NCBI RefSeq assembly: GCF_045679555.1
Contig: NC_092094.1
Location: 19,677,905-19,741,904, forward strand
DNA: 64,000 nt
DNA from: Salvelinus alpinus
Taxonomy: Eukaryota; Chordata; Actinopteri; Salmoniformes; Salmonidae
Reading direction: 5' to 3'
Position 1 is the stretch's first letter, and each line of letters starts with the position of its first letter. The notes beneath the pieces were generated by a model that was given only the letters and a program-made list of their open reading frames with translations, was not told the origin of the DNA and made no database searches. The position numbers and the translations under genes were made by a program. This document shows positions 1 through 12,855 of this stretch, piece after piece.

Positions 1-34
1 ACACAAATTTGTTAATATTTTGTACAGTACCTTA

Positions 35-1273
<1,239 letters not shown>

Positions 1274-1560
1274 GGCTGGTTCTTCAGTTGTTGTTTTTTG
1301 CTTACTAATAAAGGTAGCTAGAAAACAACTGACTAATAATAATCAGCTACTTGATTTGACTATATAGATTTTCAGTTGCGCATACACGACACAAAACATG
1401 GGTCTAATGACAAGCAACAAACTGGCACTGAAAGTCAGCTGACTGGGTGACAGAGAACTGCGCGTTCACAACAAGGGTCGGTTTACTTCTTGTTTGATGA
1501 GGTTTAACGGCGGTTGGCATCCAATAAATGTTGCATTACCGCCACCTACTAGACTGGAGT
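1274..1560 (-). promoter_or_regulatory. presumed 5' UTR and promoter of atp6v1e1
   Basis: This is the DNA immediately upstream of the atp6v1e1 start codon. It has modest CpG content (around 1455-1520) and no clear TATA box at a usual distance, as expected for a housekeeping gene. The limits are inferred from position only; the transcription start cannot be read from the sequence. Confidence 0.4.
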
Positions 1561-1887
1561 TCAACTCCCTTATACTTCGCTTGAAAAAATAAATAAACAA
1601 TTACCCTACCATCTAACACGACACACAACTTGTTATAAAAAGAAAAGAAAAAATAACACCATCCTACTCCACTATTTCAAGCTATTAGTCCTACCTCAGA
1701 CCAACAACCTGAAAGGATGGGACACCACCATTGGCGAACCGTTATTCAGGGCTTTTGAGCCCCACATTTTTAGCAAATGCTTGCCTGTTTTGCATGTTAT
1801 TTTGAAATTAATACGTGTCACATATCAGTTTGCAAACAGTGTAAAAAAATATATATCATTGAGTTAATAAAGCTGCATACTGCTGAT

Positions 1888-2961
1888 ACTGTGAACCATC
1901 AGATCCTCCTCTCCACCCTCTCCGAGTTGGGCATCTCCGGCGCGGCCCACGCTTGGATTGCGTCCTACCTGACAGGTCGCTCCTACCAGGTGGCGTGGCG
2001 AGAATCTGTCTCCGCACCACGTGCTCTCACCACTGGTGTCCCCCAGGGCTCTGTTCTAGGCCCTCTCCTATTCTCGCTATACACCAAGTCACTTGGCTCT
2101 GTCATATCCTCACATGGTCTCTCCTATCATTGCTATGCAGACGACACACAATTAATCTTCTCCTTTCCCCCTTCTGATAACCAGGTGGCGAATCGCATCT
2201 CTGCATGTCTGGCAGACATATCAGTGTGGATGACGGATCACCACCTCAAGCTGAACCTCGGCAAGACGGAGCTGCTCTTCCTCCCGGGGAAGGACTGCCC
2301 GTTCCATGATCTCGCCATCACGGTTGACAACTCCATTGTGTCCTCCTCCCAGAGTGCTAAGAACCTTGGCGTGATCCTGGACAACACCCTGTCGTTCTCA
2401 ACTAACATCAAGGCGGTGACCCGTTCCTGTAGGTTCATGCTCTACAACATTCGCAGAGTACGACCCTGCCTCACACAGGAAGCGGCGCAGGTCCTAATCC
2501 AGGCACTTGTCATCTCCCGTCTGGATTACTGCAACTCGCTGTTGGCTGGGCTCCCTGCCTGTGCCATTAAACCCCTACAACTCATCCAGAACGCCGCAGC
2601 CCGTCTGGTGTTCAACCTTCCCAAGTTCTCTCACGTCACCCCGCTCCTCCGCTCTCTCCACTGGCTTCCAGTTGAAGCTCGCATCCGCTACAAGACCATG
2701 GTGCTTGCCTACGGAGCTGTGAGGGGAACGGCACCTCCGTACCTTCAGGCTCTGATCAGGCCCTACACCCAAACAAGGGCACTGCGTTCATCCACCTCTG
2801 GCCTGCTCGCCTCCCTACCTCTGAGGAAGTACAGCTCCCGCTCAGCCCAGTCAAAACTGTTCGCTGCTCTGGCACCCCAATGGTGGAACAAACTCCCTCA
2901 CGACGCCAGGTCAGCGGAGTCAATCACCACCTTCCGGAGACACCTGAAACCCCACCTCTAA
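1888..2961 (+). pseudogene. LINE ORF2 fragment: reverse transcriptase palm, thumb and C-terminal region
   Basis: About 357 in-frame codons carry the reverse transcriptase block GVPQGSVLGPLLFSLY near 2035-2080 and the catalytic YADD at 2134-2145. These are followed by the thumb and the C-terminal segment LHWLPVEARIRYK and WWNKLPHDARS typical of L2/CR1-type LINEs. The endonuclease and finger domains are missing because of the 5' truncation. The open frame reaches back to an ATG at 1777, but residues before about 1888 come from flanking DNA. It cannot act alone. The intact frame suggests a fairly young insertion. Confidence 0.85.
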
Positions 2962-3133
2962 GGAATACCTAGGATAGGATAAAGTAATCCTTCTAACCCC
3001 CCCCCCCCTTAAAAGAGTTAGATGCACTATTGTAAAGTGGTTGTTCCACTGGATATCATAAGGTGAATGCACCAATTTGTAAGTCGCTCTGGATAAGAGC
3101 GTCTGCTAAATGACTTAAATGTAAATGTAAATG
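1888..3133 (+). mobile_element. 5'-truncated L2-like LINE with complete 3' tail
   Basis: A 5'-truncated non-LTR retrotransposon. The insert seems to start inside the reverse transcriptase where the frame reads DTVNHQILLSTLSELGISG. The frame stays open to the stop at 2959-2961 and is followed by a short 3' UTR. The tail reads CTCTGGATAAGAGCGTCTGC and then repeats of AAATGTA at 3117-3133. A complete 3' end with a missing 5' end is the normal outcome of target-primed reverse transcription. The same tail ends the SINE at 43214-43383. Confidence 0.85.
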
Positions 3134-4870
3134 CATACAAACATGGTCTCTTTTTTGTTTTCTTGAGTAAGGCAGCACCAAAATGCAGGTGTTTCAGCCT
3201 AGCTCAGTGCTTTCTGTGGTGGTGGTGCAAGCCAGCAGAAAACATGGAGCGTTGCGCCGTGATTGGCTCAGTGTTTTGTCACTCATGGGGACGCTATGTC
3301 ACCGCCAAGTCTAATGTTAGACCTCGAAAATAGCCCCTTGGGTGCTGCCATAGAGTTACATTAGAAGTGCCTATCCAAGAAGGTTCAAAGTCAATGGCCA
3401 CAGATAAAATGACGTCAAATCACGTTATATGTACAGTAGCCTTGATTGGACTGTCAACATCATACTTTCAAAATCTTAGCTAGCAGTCATTATCATGAAT
3501 CAAGTCGACAATCTACTGGCAAATCCTTTTTAATCCTTGTCATATGAAGAGAAATAATGAAGAGAAATTACAGATAAAACGTATCGGTGCTCATCAGCCA
3601 TTGGACATAAACATTACACAGCAAGTTGGAAATCACAAATTCAACAATGAGTGGTTTGGAAGGAATCAGTGACAGTGTCTGTGTAGTCGCAAATCTGGGA
3701 TTAGGGGGCTCTTTTCCAAGTTTAAAATGATAAACGTTCAACATTGGCCATGCTGTCAATGAAGCATGATTTGTGTCATGCTCAAAACAACTATTAACTC
3801 GGAACTGCAAAAACTTGACTTCAGCGAGTTCAAGACAAAAGGTAAATCGGGAATAAACTCCGACTGGGAAAATAAGTTTTGAACGGTCATCGAACTTGGA
3901 ATTGTAAATCCGGGCTCTTTCTAGAGCTACGACGTGAAGATCAATGACGTCATCATGATTCAACCTTGTTTTTTTCAGGGTTCCCATTTGTTTTGAAAGC
4001 ACCATACATCCAGAGAATGACAAAATGACTAAATTTGCCTACGAAGGACCGCGGCGCCACCTTCCTGTTCAAGTGAGCACAGCACAACAAGGTGAGTCCA
4101 AAAATTTATTGTATGCTGCTGCATAAATTATGTAATATGCCAGGGAGATATATATACTGTAGCTAAGAAAGTAATACTAAGTGTATGTTGTGTAGTAAGA
4201 TGTTAGTAGCCCATGTGCCTCACCCTAATAATTTGGTCTATTTACCCCTCTTAATTTCACCTATTGTTCTGACTTGGTGGTGCACATGTAGCCCATAACC
4301 TGTTTTAGAGAAATGTAATCATCAAATATTGTAAGAGCTTTCATTTTTTGCTTCATGCCCCCTGTATTTATCCTACGGTTCTGACTTGGTGTACAGGGAG
4401 AACGGCCCATGTTCTGAATTCTGTCGCCGTACATTTCAAAAGTGCTATACAAATAGTTATATTGACTAAATCCGTCCTAGCTCGCTCATTAATGTCTTAA
4501 TAGAAATTACGGATTGCCTTTTATCCGCTTGTCATCCCCTTATGCCATAGTTTGTACATCTCAATTGTCATTAGAAACCACATTTGTTTAAGCAAGTCAG
4601 CCATATCAGCTATGTTTTTTAAAAAGGCAGTAAATGAGGCTGAATGAACAGTTTCATTGCCAGACAAGGCTTTGCTGATAGCCAGGTGTAGCAGTGGTAA
4701 GATGTTGGGACTGCTGTTGGGACAGCTTTATATAGGCCCTAACAGTTTGTGGGCACCGTTTGTCAACGTTATAGTGCAATTAATGTATTGTTTAGTGTTG
4801 TGTTGTATAGTGGCTTTGCTGGCATGCGTCCCACTTTTATACTTTTTTGCCCCACCAAGATTTACATGCT
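3134..4870. other. noncoding intergenic DNA, probably old repeats
   Basis: No gene found. The 151-codon minus frame at 3568-4023 has no domain or splice support. The stretch 3640-4020 and the stretch 4640-4870 look like interspersed repeat sequence I have seen in salmonid DNA, but I cannot name the families. Confidence 0.4.
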
Positions 4871-4894
4871 AAAACCGCCACTGGACACAACCAC

Positions 4895-6170
4895 TTAACA
4901 CACCCTGTAACTCTTCTGTTTCCTCTCTGCAGCTGCCACCACAACCTCAATTTTCTGCAACTTACGTTCCATCCCTGCAGTACAGTTGATAACCATTGCT
5001 ATAAATGCTAAAAATCCAATCTTACTGAAATATATATCACTTGTTGGCCTATCCCTCTGTACTGGTACAGATCTACTACTCATACCACTCCTCTCAGGAT
5101 CCCTCTCCATTGACCCATCTTCCTCTACTTTCTCCACTGCCTCAGCATATGACAACTTCTGCACTTCTCTAACCCTGGAACCCTCAACCTGCCTATCTCG
5201 CACGGGACATTTCTGATCTCCAGCCCCATGGACATCCCTACAATTAGCACATACCACTACTTTCCCCAATGCTACACATTCCTTTGTCATGCCCTTCTGC
5301 ACACTTCTCACACCGATGAACCTCCCTCCTACACTCTGCTGCCACATGCCCATAAGTTTGACACCTGTAACAACGTAATGTATTCGGCACAAAATCTTGT
5401 GCAGGATAACTTATATATCCTAATATCACTTTATCAGGCAAAGACTCAACATCAAAACTCAAAAGAACAGACAATGACTCTTCTGTTTTACCACTCACCT
5501 CACTCTGTCTGCGTCACACCAAACGATGAGCATCACAAACACCGGGAATCTTCCCCTTCAGTTGGTCAACTTTTACATTTTCTGCTACGTCAGTAATTAC
5601 TCCTTTCAATGGCACACTTTTCTTGATGGCAAAACAATTCACGTCTTGCCCCCCATTCGTTTAACTCGGAGAGCCTTCTCCCTCTGAGCAGCAGAAACAC
5701 AAACAATTATCACAAGACCACTTCTGGTTAACCTCACTGATTCCACAGCACCCAACTCTGTTTTCACCCACCCTGAAACCACAAATGGATCAGCGAAAAG
5801 GCAAGGGTCCACTTTTTCCAAACACTTCACTCCTACTGTCACAGACTCTTCTTTATCCTGACCCTCGTGCAAGCCTCGGGCTCCAAGAACTTCATCAAAC
5901 CTACCACCTTCGATACTTCAACCTTATTCACTTCCATTTCTCCTCCTGTCTTCAGCTCACTCTGCTTACACTTTCTACCATTATTCTTTCACAAACCGTC
6001 TAGTTTTCCCCCGCCATTTTTAACCGACTCAAGCTCACCTTCTTCCTGCCTCTCTCTTAGACCTCCTCTGCCTCACTTTCCCCTCCATTCCTCCTCCGTA
6101 TTCCAAGTATTTCTCCTTATGATAATACTGCACTTCTCCTGACATACATCTTGTTCTTGCCTTCTCAAGG
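4895..6170 (-). pseudogene. LINE ORF1 fragment with CCHC zinc knuckles
   Basis: Three broken minus-strand frames (5639-5872, 5244-5498 and 4895-5392) together resemble the nucleic-acid-binding ORF1 protein of a non-LTR retrotransposon. The middle one has two zinc knuckles: CYRCQTYGHVAAEC (C-x2-C-x4-H-x4-C) and then CEKCAEGHDKGMC. Downstream the 4895-5392 frame has a charged PERSGMSSRSVPVQRDRPTS segment and GFLAFIAMVINCTA, which in full-length elements precedes the ORF1 C terminus. The family may be an I/Nimb-type LINE, from memory. At least two frame changes make it nonfunctional. A retroviral Gag is the main alternative, but no capsid, protease or LTR is seen. Confidence 0.65.
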
Positions 6171-6689
6171 GACGCCATTTAACCGTCAGTCACAATCTCC
6201 GTGCAATTAGCAGAACCCCTCCGGAAGTAGCCCTCAACAGTGCATCCCACTTATAAAGCAGCTGCTTCGTTCTGATGTTCGTCTTTATCAAAAGCTACCG
6301 CAACGCTTTTCCATTTCAAACAAGCATGCTCTTCCAACCACCGTCTCGCTTCATGCCATCACCATTTCTTTTCAAGGTTCAGTTTATGAAGTGCCACGCA
6401 TATTTGGCTTATTTTCTATAATAAGAATCTCTGACAAGCTAGTTTTTTTGTGACTTTTAAATATTGCACCGATTTCAGACTTTTTTTGTGACTTGCTCCA
6501 GCAGGACCCCTCTAGATCTTTGTCATAATTCTGACATATTATTATAGCTAATATAATATAGGTATTATTCTTTCCAGCCAGCAGCTAACGTTATTACAAT
6601 ACACTTTTTCAACACCGTCCCCAACTTGAGTTTATCGTTAAGGTTGTAGTTTTGTCACGACAATTTTATTGTAAAGACCCTGGGTTTAT

Positions 6690-6790
6690 AAGCGCGGAAA
6701 TCGACTTTGCCGCACGAGCATGCTTTTGCGGTACGGTCGATAGCGCACCGGACCTCGGGCTAGAAGGTCGAGGGTTCGAGACCTGCTCCC
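6690..6790 (+). repeat. possible tRNA-like remnant
   Basis: A stretch with a B-box-like GGGTTCGAGACC near 6772 and an upstream GATAGCGCA resembling an A box. It does not fold into a clean cloverleaf (the T stem has a mismatch and no convincing acceptor stem), so it is at most a decayed SINE head or tRNA pseudogene. Confidence 0.25.
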
Positions 6791-6799
6791 TGCTGTTTC

Positions 6800-7390
6800 A
6801 TTACATTACTTTGGAGTTTTGTTTGGCTAGCTAACTTAGCTTACAGACATGGCACAGTTCGTCAATACCGGTACAATTAGCTCGCCAGAACACACCAATG
6901 TAAGCTAACTAGTTAACGAACTAATTGTATTTGGTTACTCAAATTGTCTTTTAGTGTAAATTGATTTAGACGGCGCAGTTTAGACGGCGCAGTTTAGACA
7001 GCATAGACGTATATGGGTATTCGCTAGATGGGAAACAGTTTATGCCAAATTGACATCAAACGTTGAATGTTTTAGTTAACCCTAAGCCATTTCATAACCT
7101 TAACCTTATTCTCATAAACTAATGCGAAAAGTCAAGTCTGACAAACTGTATCCCTTCTAGCCAAAACCACGTAGACGTCATCATAGCCATAAATGGGTCC
7201 CCCAACGACAACGTGGTTGTCATAGACACGGAATCCCTATAACGTTAGAGAGTTCGCCATCTTGTAGTCGTAAAAAACAGAAATTAGTTATCTCTGATCT
7301 TTCAGCCATTCCTATGGGGGAAAATAATGGGGGTTTGCGATAAACACAGAAAATAAGGTCTGAGGTTAACACAGGCTTAGGAGATGTTAT
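6800..7390. other. noncoding intergenic DNA
   Basis: No gene. A 14-base unit AGACGGCGCAGTTT is duplicated in tandem around 6968-6996. The remainder resembles degenerate repeat sequence, related words recurring near 14620-14700. Confidence 0.4.
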
Positions 7391-7673
7391 ACATTTTATT
7401 TATTTTTATTTCACCTTTATTTAACCAGGTAGGCTAGTTGAGAACAAGTTCTCATTTACAACTGCGACCTGGCCAAGGTAAAGCAAAGCAGTTCGACACA
7501 TACAACAACACAGAGTTACACATGGAATAAACAAACATACAGTCAATAATACTGTAGAAAAAGTCTATATACAGTGTGTGCAAATGAGGTAGGATAAGGG
7601 AGGTAAGGCAATAAATAGGCCATGGTGGCGAAGTAATTACAATATAGCAATTAAACACTGGAATGGTAGATGT

Positions 7674-8317
7674 TGTAATAAATGCTGTTTTTATTGACCT
7701 TAACACATAGCTATAATATTGTTATAATGGCTTCCTTATTAAAGCAGACTTTGTTGTGACACTTTGCTACACCCCACAGTTAAACACGTTCTGCCTTTAA
7801 CAGATACTAACCTCACACCCACACGCAGGGGCGGATGGCTGACTCAGACCTTTCATGAGCACTGATAAGGCGGGGGGCGTTCTGACCTCGGGCGCCAGCT
7901 GCTGGTGTCGGCAACAACATCTTGTAACTGCAGAAACACACAGGCAGGCATGCCACTACACGAGCACGCACACACACACACACACACCCTTGTTTCAGGC
8001 TGGGTTTCCAAGAACAAAGAACAGTGCCAAGAACCAATGGGACATTGACACCAGCCTGGAGGGGACGGGCCTCCACTTACAACGACCAGTCAGGAGCACG
8101 AACTACCAGAATCTACCTACGTCATTCACTGTATAAAATGTACTGCACACTATGTTTCGGGGCTCTCTTCTGCTAGTTCCCTCTGAGCTAAATGAACGAG
8201 TCCGTGCACGCTTTGCAAGATATCTTTACCTCTGAATAAACTGCCTTTACTATATACCAATCCACCCTGTCCAGCGTCTTGACTTGGTCTCCCTTCTCTA
8301 GTAACGATTCATCAACA
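7674..8317 (+). mobile_element. solo LTR (644 bp) inside the LINE 3' UTR
   Basis: The segment begins TGTAATAAATG and ends CATCAACA, the TG...CA ends of an LTR. It is flanked by a perfect 4-base duplication ATGT (7670-7673 and 8318-8321). The flanking LINE reads continuously once the insert and one ATGT are removed. Internal promoter-like features are in plus order: a TATA box (GTATAAAATG) near 8131 and a poly(A) signal AATAAA near 8235. A (CA)n run lies near 7967-7987. A 4-base duplication fits an endogenous-retrovirus-like element. No internal gag-pol sequence remains, so this is the product of LTR-LTR recombination. Confidence 0.8.
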
Positions 8318-8423
8318 ATGTGCAGAAGATGAATGTGCAAGTAGAGATACTGAGGTGCAAAGGAGCAAAATAAATAAATACAGTATGGGGATGAGGTAGT
8401 TGGATGGGCTGTTTACAGATGGG

Positions 8424-9318
8424 CTATGTACAGGTGCAGTGATCTGTGAGCTGCTCTGACAGCTCGTGCTTAAAGCTACTGAGGGAGATATGAGTCTCCA
8501 GCTTCAGTGATTTTTGCAGTTTGTTCCAGTCATAGGCAGCAGAGAACTGGAAGGAAAGGCAGCCAAAGGAAGAATTGGCTTTGGGGGTGACCAGTGAGAT
8601 ACAACTGCTGGAGCACAAGCTACTGGTGGGTGCTGCTATGGTGACCAGTGAGCTGAGATAAGGCGGGGCTTTACCTAGCAGAGACTTGTAGATGACCTGG
8701 AGCCAGTGGGTTTGGCGACGAGTATGAAGCGAGTGCCAGCCAACGAGAGCGTACAGGTCGCAGTGGTGGGTAGTATATGGGGCTTTGGTGACAAAACAGA
8801 TGGCACTTTGATAGACTGCATCCAATTTGTTGAGTAGAGTGTTGGAGGCTATTTTGTAAATGACATCGCCGAAGTCGAGGATCAGTAGGATGGTCAGTTT
8901 TACGAGGGTATGTTTGGCAACATGAGTGAAGGATGCTTTGATGCGAAATAGGAAGCCGATTCTAGATTTAATTTTGGATTGGAGATGCTTAATGTGAGTC
9001 TGGAAGGAGAGTTTACAGTCTAACCAGACACCTAGGTATTTGTAGTTGTCCACATATTCTAAGTCAGAACCGTCCAGAGTAGTGATGCTGGACGGGCGGG
9101 CAGGTGCGGGCAGCGATCGGTTGAAGAGCATTTCGTTTTACTTGCATTTAAGAGCAGTTGGAGGCCACGGAAGGAGAGTTGTATGGCATTGAAGCTCGTC
9201 TGGAGGTTAGTTAACACAGTTTCCAAAGAAGGGCCAGAGGTATATAGAATGGTGTCATCTGCGTAGAGGTGGATCAGAAAATCAAAAATCACCAGCAGCA
9301 AGAGCGACATCATTGATG
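8424..9318 (-). pseudogene. LINE ORF2 C-terminal part, downstream of the Tc1 insertion
   Basis: Minus-strand coding remains begin at the Tc1 insertion with the reverse transcriptase catalytic box LYADDTILYTSG (about 9259-9294). They continue through YKYLGVWLDCKLSFQTH and HTLVKLTILLILDFGDVIY to the C-terminal ...FSAAYDWNKLQKSLKLE and end near 8424. A frame change near 9060-9130 splits the frame. The N-terminal half of the same ORF lies on the other side of the Tc1 element (10833-12197). Confidence 0.8.
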
Positions 9319-9320
9319 TA

Positions 9321-10830
9321 CAGTCGTGGCCAAAAGTTTTGAGAATGACACAAATATTAAATTCCACAAAGTTCGCTGCTTCAGTGTCTAGATATTTTTG
9401 TCAGATGTTACTATGGAATACTGAAGTATAATTACAAGCATTTCATAAGTGTCAAAGGCTTTTATTGACAATTACATGAAGTTGATACAAAGAGTCAATA
9501 TTTGCCGTGTTGACCCTTCTTTTTCAAGACCTCTGCAATCCGCCCTGGCATGCTGTCAATTAACTTCTGGGCCACATCCTAACTGATGGCAGCCCATTCT
9601 TGCATAATCAATGCTTGGAGTTTGTCAGAATTTGTGGGTTTTTGTTTGTCCACCCGCCTCTTGAGGATTGACCACCAGTTCTCAATGGGATTAAGATCTG
9701 GGGAGTTTCCTGGCCATGGACCCAAAATATCGATGTTTTGTTCCCCGAGCCACTTAGTTTGCCTTATGGCAAGGTGCTCCATCATGCTGGAAAAGGCATT
9801 GTTCGTCACCAAACTGTTCCTGGTTGGTTGGGAGAAGTTGCTCTCGGAGGATGTGTTGGTACCATTCTTTATTAATGACTGTGGCTGTGAAGCAACCCCA
9901 CACATGAATGGTCTCAGGATGCTTTACTGTTGGCATGACACAGGACTGATGGTAGCGCTCACCAGAAAAGCTTTTTTCCGGATGCCCCAAACAATCAGAA
10001 ACGGGATTCATCAGAGAAAATGACTTTACCCCAGTCCTCAGCAATCCAATCCCTGTACCTTTTGCAGAATATCAGTCTGTCCCTGATGTTTTTCCTGAAG
10101 AGAAGTGGCTTCTTTGCTGCCCTTCTTGACAGCAGGCCATCCTCCAAAAGTCTTCGCCTCACTGTGCGTGCAGATGCACTCACACCTGCCTGCTGCCATT
10201 CCTGAGCAAGCTCTCGACTGGTGGTGCCCCGATCCCGCAGCTGAATCAACTTTAGGAGACTGTCCTGGCACTTGCTGGACTTTCTTGGGCGCCCTGAAGC
10301 CTTCATCACAACAATTGAACCGCTCTCCTTGAAGTTTTTGATGATCTGATAAATGGTTGATTTAGGTGCAATCTTACTGGCAGCAATATCCTTGACTGTG
10401 AAGACCTTTTTGTGCAAAGCAATGATGACGGCACGTGTTTCCTTGCAGGTAACCATGGTTGACAGAGGAAGAACAATGATTCCAAGCACCACCCTCCTTT
10501 TGAAGCTTCCAGTCTGTTATTCGAACTCAATCAGCATGACAGAGTGATCTCCAGCCTTGTCCTCATCAACACTCACACCTGTGTTAACGAGAGAATCACT
10601 GACATGTTGTCAGCTGGTCCTTTTGTGGCAGGGCTGAAATGCAGTGGAAATGTTTTTGGGGGATTCAGTTCATTTGCATGGCAAAGGGGGACTTTGCAAT
10701 TAATTGCAATTCATCTGATCACTCTTCATAACATTCTGGAGTATATGCAAATTGCCATCATACAAACTGAGGCAGCAGACTTTGTTAAGATTAATATTTG
10801 TGTCATTCTTAAAACTTTTGGCCACGGCTG
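9321..10830 (-). mobile_element. Tc1-like transposon (1.51 kb) inserted in LINE reverse transcriptase
   Basis: Terminal inverted repeats are CAGTCGTGGCCAAAAGTTTT at 9321 and its complement ending GGCCACGGCTG at 10830. The element is flanked by TA at 9319-9320 and 10831-10832, the Tc1/mariner target duplication. It carries a broken transposase on the minus strand. Deleting it with one TA rejoins the LINE reading frame exactly, between the GVPQGSILGPTLFS block and the YADD box. Confidence 0.92.
9579..10459 (-). pseudogene. Tc1-family transposase pseudogene (DD34E type)
   Basis: Cut-and-paste transposase of the Tc1/mariner group. From the N terminus: a paired helix-turn-helix DNA-binding region (TVKDIAASKIAPKSTIYQI, then the hook GRPRKSS), a second HTH (TTSRELAQEWQQAGVSASAR), and three catalytic blocks. 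The blocks are FSDESRF (first Asp, near 10000), FQHDGAPCH (second Asp, near 9775) and [11 protein letters not shown] (Glu, near 9665). The reading frame shifts near 10010 and again near 9760, so all three catalytic residues survive but not in one frame. I place the start at the Met of MVTCKETRAVI. Confidence 0.85.
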
Positions 10831-10832
10831 TA

Positions 10833-12197
10833 TACAGAGAAGAGAGTCGGCCCGAGAATTGAACCCTGTGGCACCCCCACAGAAACTGCCAGAGGTCCGG
10901 ACAACAGGCACTCCAATTTGACACACTGAACTCTATCAGAGAAGTAGTTGGTGAACCAGGCGAGGCAATCATTTGAGAAACCAAGGCTGTTGAGTCTGCC
11001 GATAAGAATGTGGTGATTGACAGAGTCGAAAGCCTTGGACAGGTCGATGAATACGGCTGCACAGTAATGTCTCTTATCGATGGCGGTTATGATATTGGTT
11101 AGAACCTTGAGCGTGGCTGAGGTGCACCCATGACCAGCTCTGAAACCAGATTGCATAGCGGAGAAGGTACGGTGGGATTCGAAATGGTCGGTAATCTGTT
11201 TGTTAACTTGGCTTTCGAAGGCAGGGTAGGATAGATATAGGTCTGTAGCAGTTTGGGTCTAGAGTGTCTCCTCCTTTTGAAGAGGGGGATGACCGCAGCA
11301 GCTTTCCAATCTTTGGGAACCTAAGACGATACGAAAGAGAGGTTGAACAGGCTAGTAATAGGGGTTGCAACAATTTCGGCAGATAATTTTAGAAAGAGAG
11401 GGTGCAGATTGTCTAACCCGGCTGATTTGTAGGGGGTCCAGATTTTGCATCTCTTTCAGAACATCAGCTAACGTGATTTGGGTGAAGGAGAAATGGGGGA
11501 GGCTTGGGTGAGTTGCTGTGGGGGGTGCAGGGCTGTTGACCGGGGTAGGGGTAGCCAGGTAGAAAGCATGGCCAGCCGTAGAAAAATGCTTATTGAAATT
11601 CTCAATTATAGTGGATTTATCGGTGGTGTGTTTCCTAGCCTCAGTGCAGTGGGCAGCTGGGAGGAGGTGCTCTTATTCTCCATGGACTTCAGTGTCTCAG
11701 AACTTTTTTGATTTTTTGCTACAGGATACAAATTTCTGCTTGAAAAAGCTAGCCTTAGCTTTCCTAACTGCCTGTATATATTGGTTCTTAACTTCCCTGA
11801 AAAGTTGCATATCACGGGGGCTATTCGATGCTAATGCAGAACGCCACAGGATGTTTTTGTGCTGGTCAAGGGCAGGCAGGTCTGTAGAGAACCAAGGGCT
11901 ATTTCTGTTGCTGGTTCTACATTTTTTGAATGGGGCATGCTTATTTAAGATGGCGAGGAATGCACTTTTAAAGAATAACCAGGCATCCTCTACTGACGGG
12001 ATGAGGTCAATATCCATCCAGGATACCCGGGCCAGGTCGAGCAAAGGCAAGTATGAGTAGCTGCAGGCACTCCTATATGGTGACCAGAGTATGACCGAGT
12101 GAGTGTCTTGAAAGGAGTGGTTTATGGAAAGCGAATCAGCTAATTGGGCAGATTTGTTGCCACTTAACACCGTTTTGCATGGCTGATTGGGCTCCAT
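10833..12197 (-). pseudogene. LINE ORF2 upstream part: linker and first half of reverse transcriptase
   Basis: The minus-strand frame 11697-12197 is the region between endonuclease and reverse transcriptase (SVEDAWLFFKSAFLAILNKH, NSPWFSTDLPALDQHK, then VRKAKASFFKQKF). The frame 10833-11156 holds reverse transcriptase blocks QSGFRAGHGCTSATLK, AVFIDLSKAFDSVNHHIL (first catalytic Asp) and GVPQGSILGPTLFS. The DNA between them (about 11160-11690) has scattered stops and frame changes. The frame ends exactly at the Tc1 TA target. Confidence 0.8.
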
Positions 12198-12200
12198 TGC

Positions 12201-12735
12201 TTAGTTAAATAAAGGTTAAATAAAAAATATATACAGTGTATATATATATATTTGACGTGTCGATAAGCCGGTTATGCTACGGTGACCAATGCACTGGGTG
12301 GTAAATCAATGTGCCTGCCAACTTGGAAGTGTTTTCTACTCGGTATCATGGTCGTGTTGCTGGCAGTAGCTAACGTGGCCAATATTTTATCTCTCACATG
12401 ATTTTATTTAAAGTAGGACAACAATGGGACACAGTGCCATTCGCTCCCCCGGCAACGGAGTGGGAAGTATGTACCTCGTAGCCAATATCAAGGTGAAAGC
12501 TGCACACGCATACAACGCATGAAGTACACCCATCATCTCTTACTTTTAATAAAAAATGGTCCGTTTTATAACCTAAAATGTAAAAAAAAGTTGTGTAAAA
12601 CTAACAGTGAAATACTAAACTCAGACTTATTCTCTGTCTTAAAAACAGAAGTTCAAACTCTCGGCGTATAGTAGGTCAATGTATGGTAGTTGAGTGGTAA
12701 AAAAAATTAAACACTGCTCAATCAAAACCGTCTAA
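12201..12735. other. noncoding intergenic DNA
   Basis: It starts with a short TTAGTTAAATAAAGGTTAAAT that resembles the tail of the salmonid SINEs or LINE described below, then an (AT)n run near 12240. No gene or further repeat recognised. Confidence 0.4.
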
Positions 12736-12739
12736 CACA

Positions 12740-12855
12740 GGGTTTCCCAAACTCGGTGCACATTTAGATTTTTTCCCCTAACACTACACAGGTGATCAAA
12801 ACTTGATGATTAGTTGATTATTTTAAACAGCTATGTAGTGCAAGGGCAAAACCAG
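12740..12855. repeat. palindromic MITE-type element, one end missing
   Basis: The core is an imperfect palindrome. CCTAACACTACACAGGTG on the left pairs with CAGCTATGTAGTGCAAGGG on the right around a TTGATGATTAGTTGATT centre. The left outer arm (GGGTTTCCCAAACTCGGTG) has no partner, because the right side is replaced by the LINE fragment that starts about 12856. Confidence 0.6.

Larger units (their letters stand above)
7391..12200 (-). mobile_element. LINE, 5'-truncated, interrupted by a solo LTR and a Tc1 element
   Basis: One minus-strand LINE runs from its 3' tail (AAATAAAGGTGAAATAAA read on the minus strand, near 7391-7430) to a 5' truncation near 12200. It is broken by two later insertions: a solo LTR at 7674-8317 in the 3' UTR and a Tc1 element at 9321-10830 in the reverse transcriptase. 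Removing each insert and one target duplication restores continuous LINE sequence, so the three pieces are one copy. A second, shorter copy of this 3' end lies at 20816-21008. The endonuclease domain is absent. Confidence 0.85.

Noticed and set aside
3568..4023. 151-codon minus-strand frame
   Set aside because: No domain or compositional coding bias, and it overlaps sequence that looks like an interspersed repeat.
4986..6142. several plus-strand frames rich in Ser, Leu, Pro and His
   Set aside because: They are shadows of the minus-strand CCHC ORF1 remnant.
6690..6790. a functional tRNA gene
   Set aside because: Only box-like motifs; no clean cloverleaf or acceptor stem.
7855..8136. 93-codon plus frame and 87-codon minus frame around a (CA)n run
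   Set aside because: They lie within the solo LTR; the Thr-His and Cys-Val runs come from the dinucleotide repeat.
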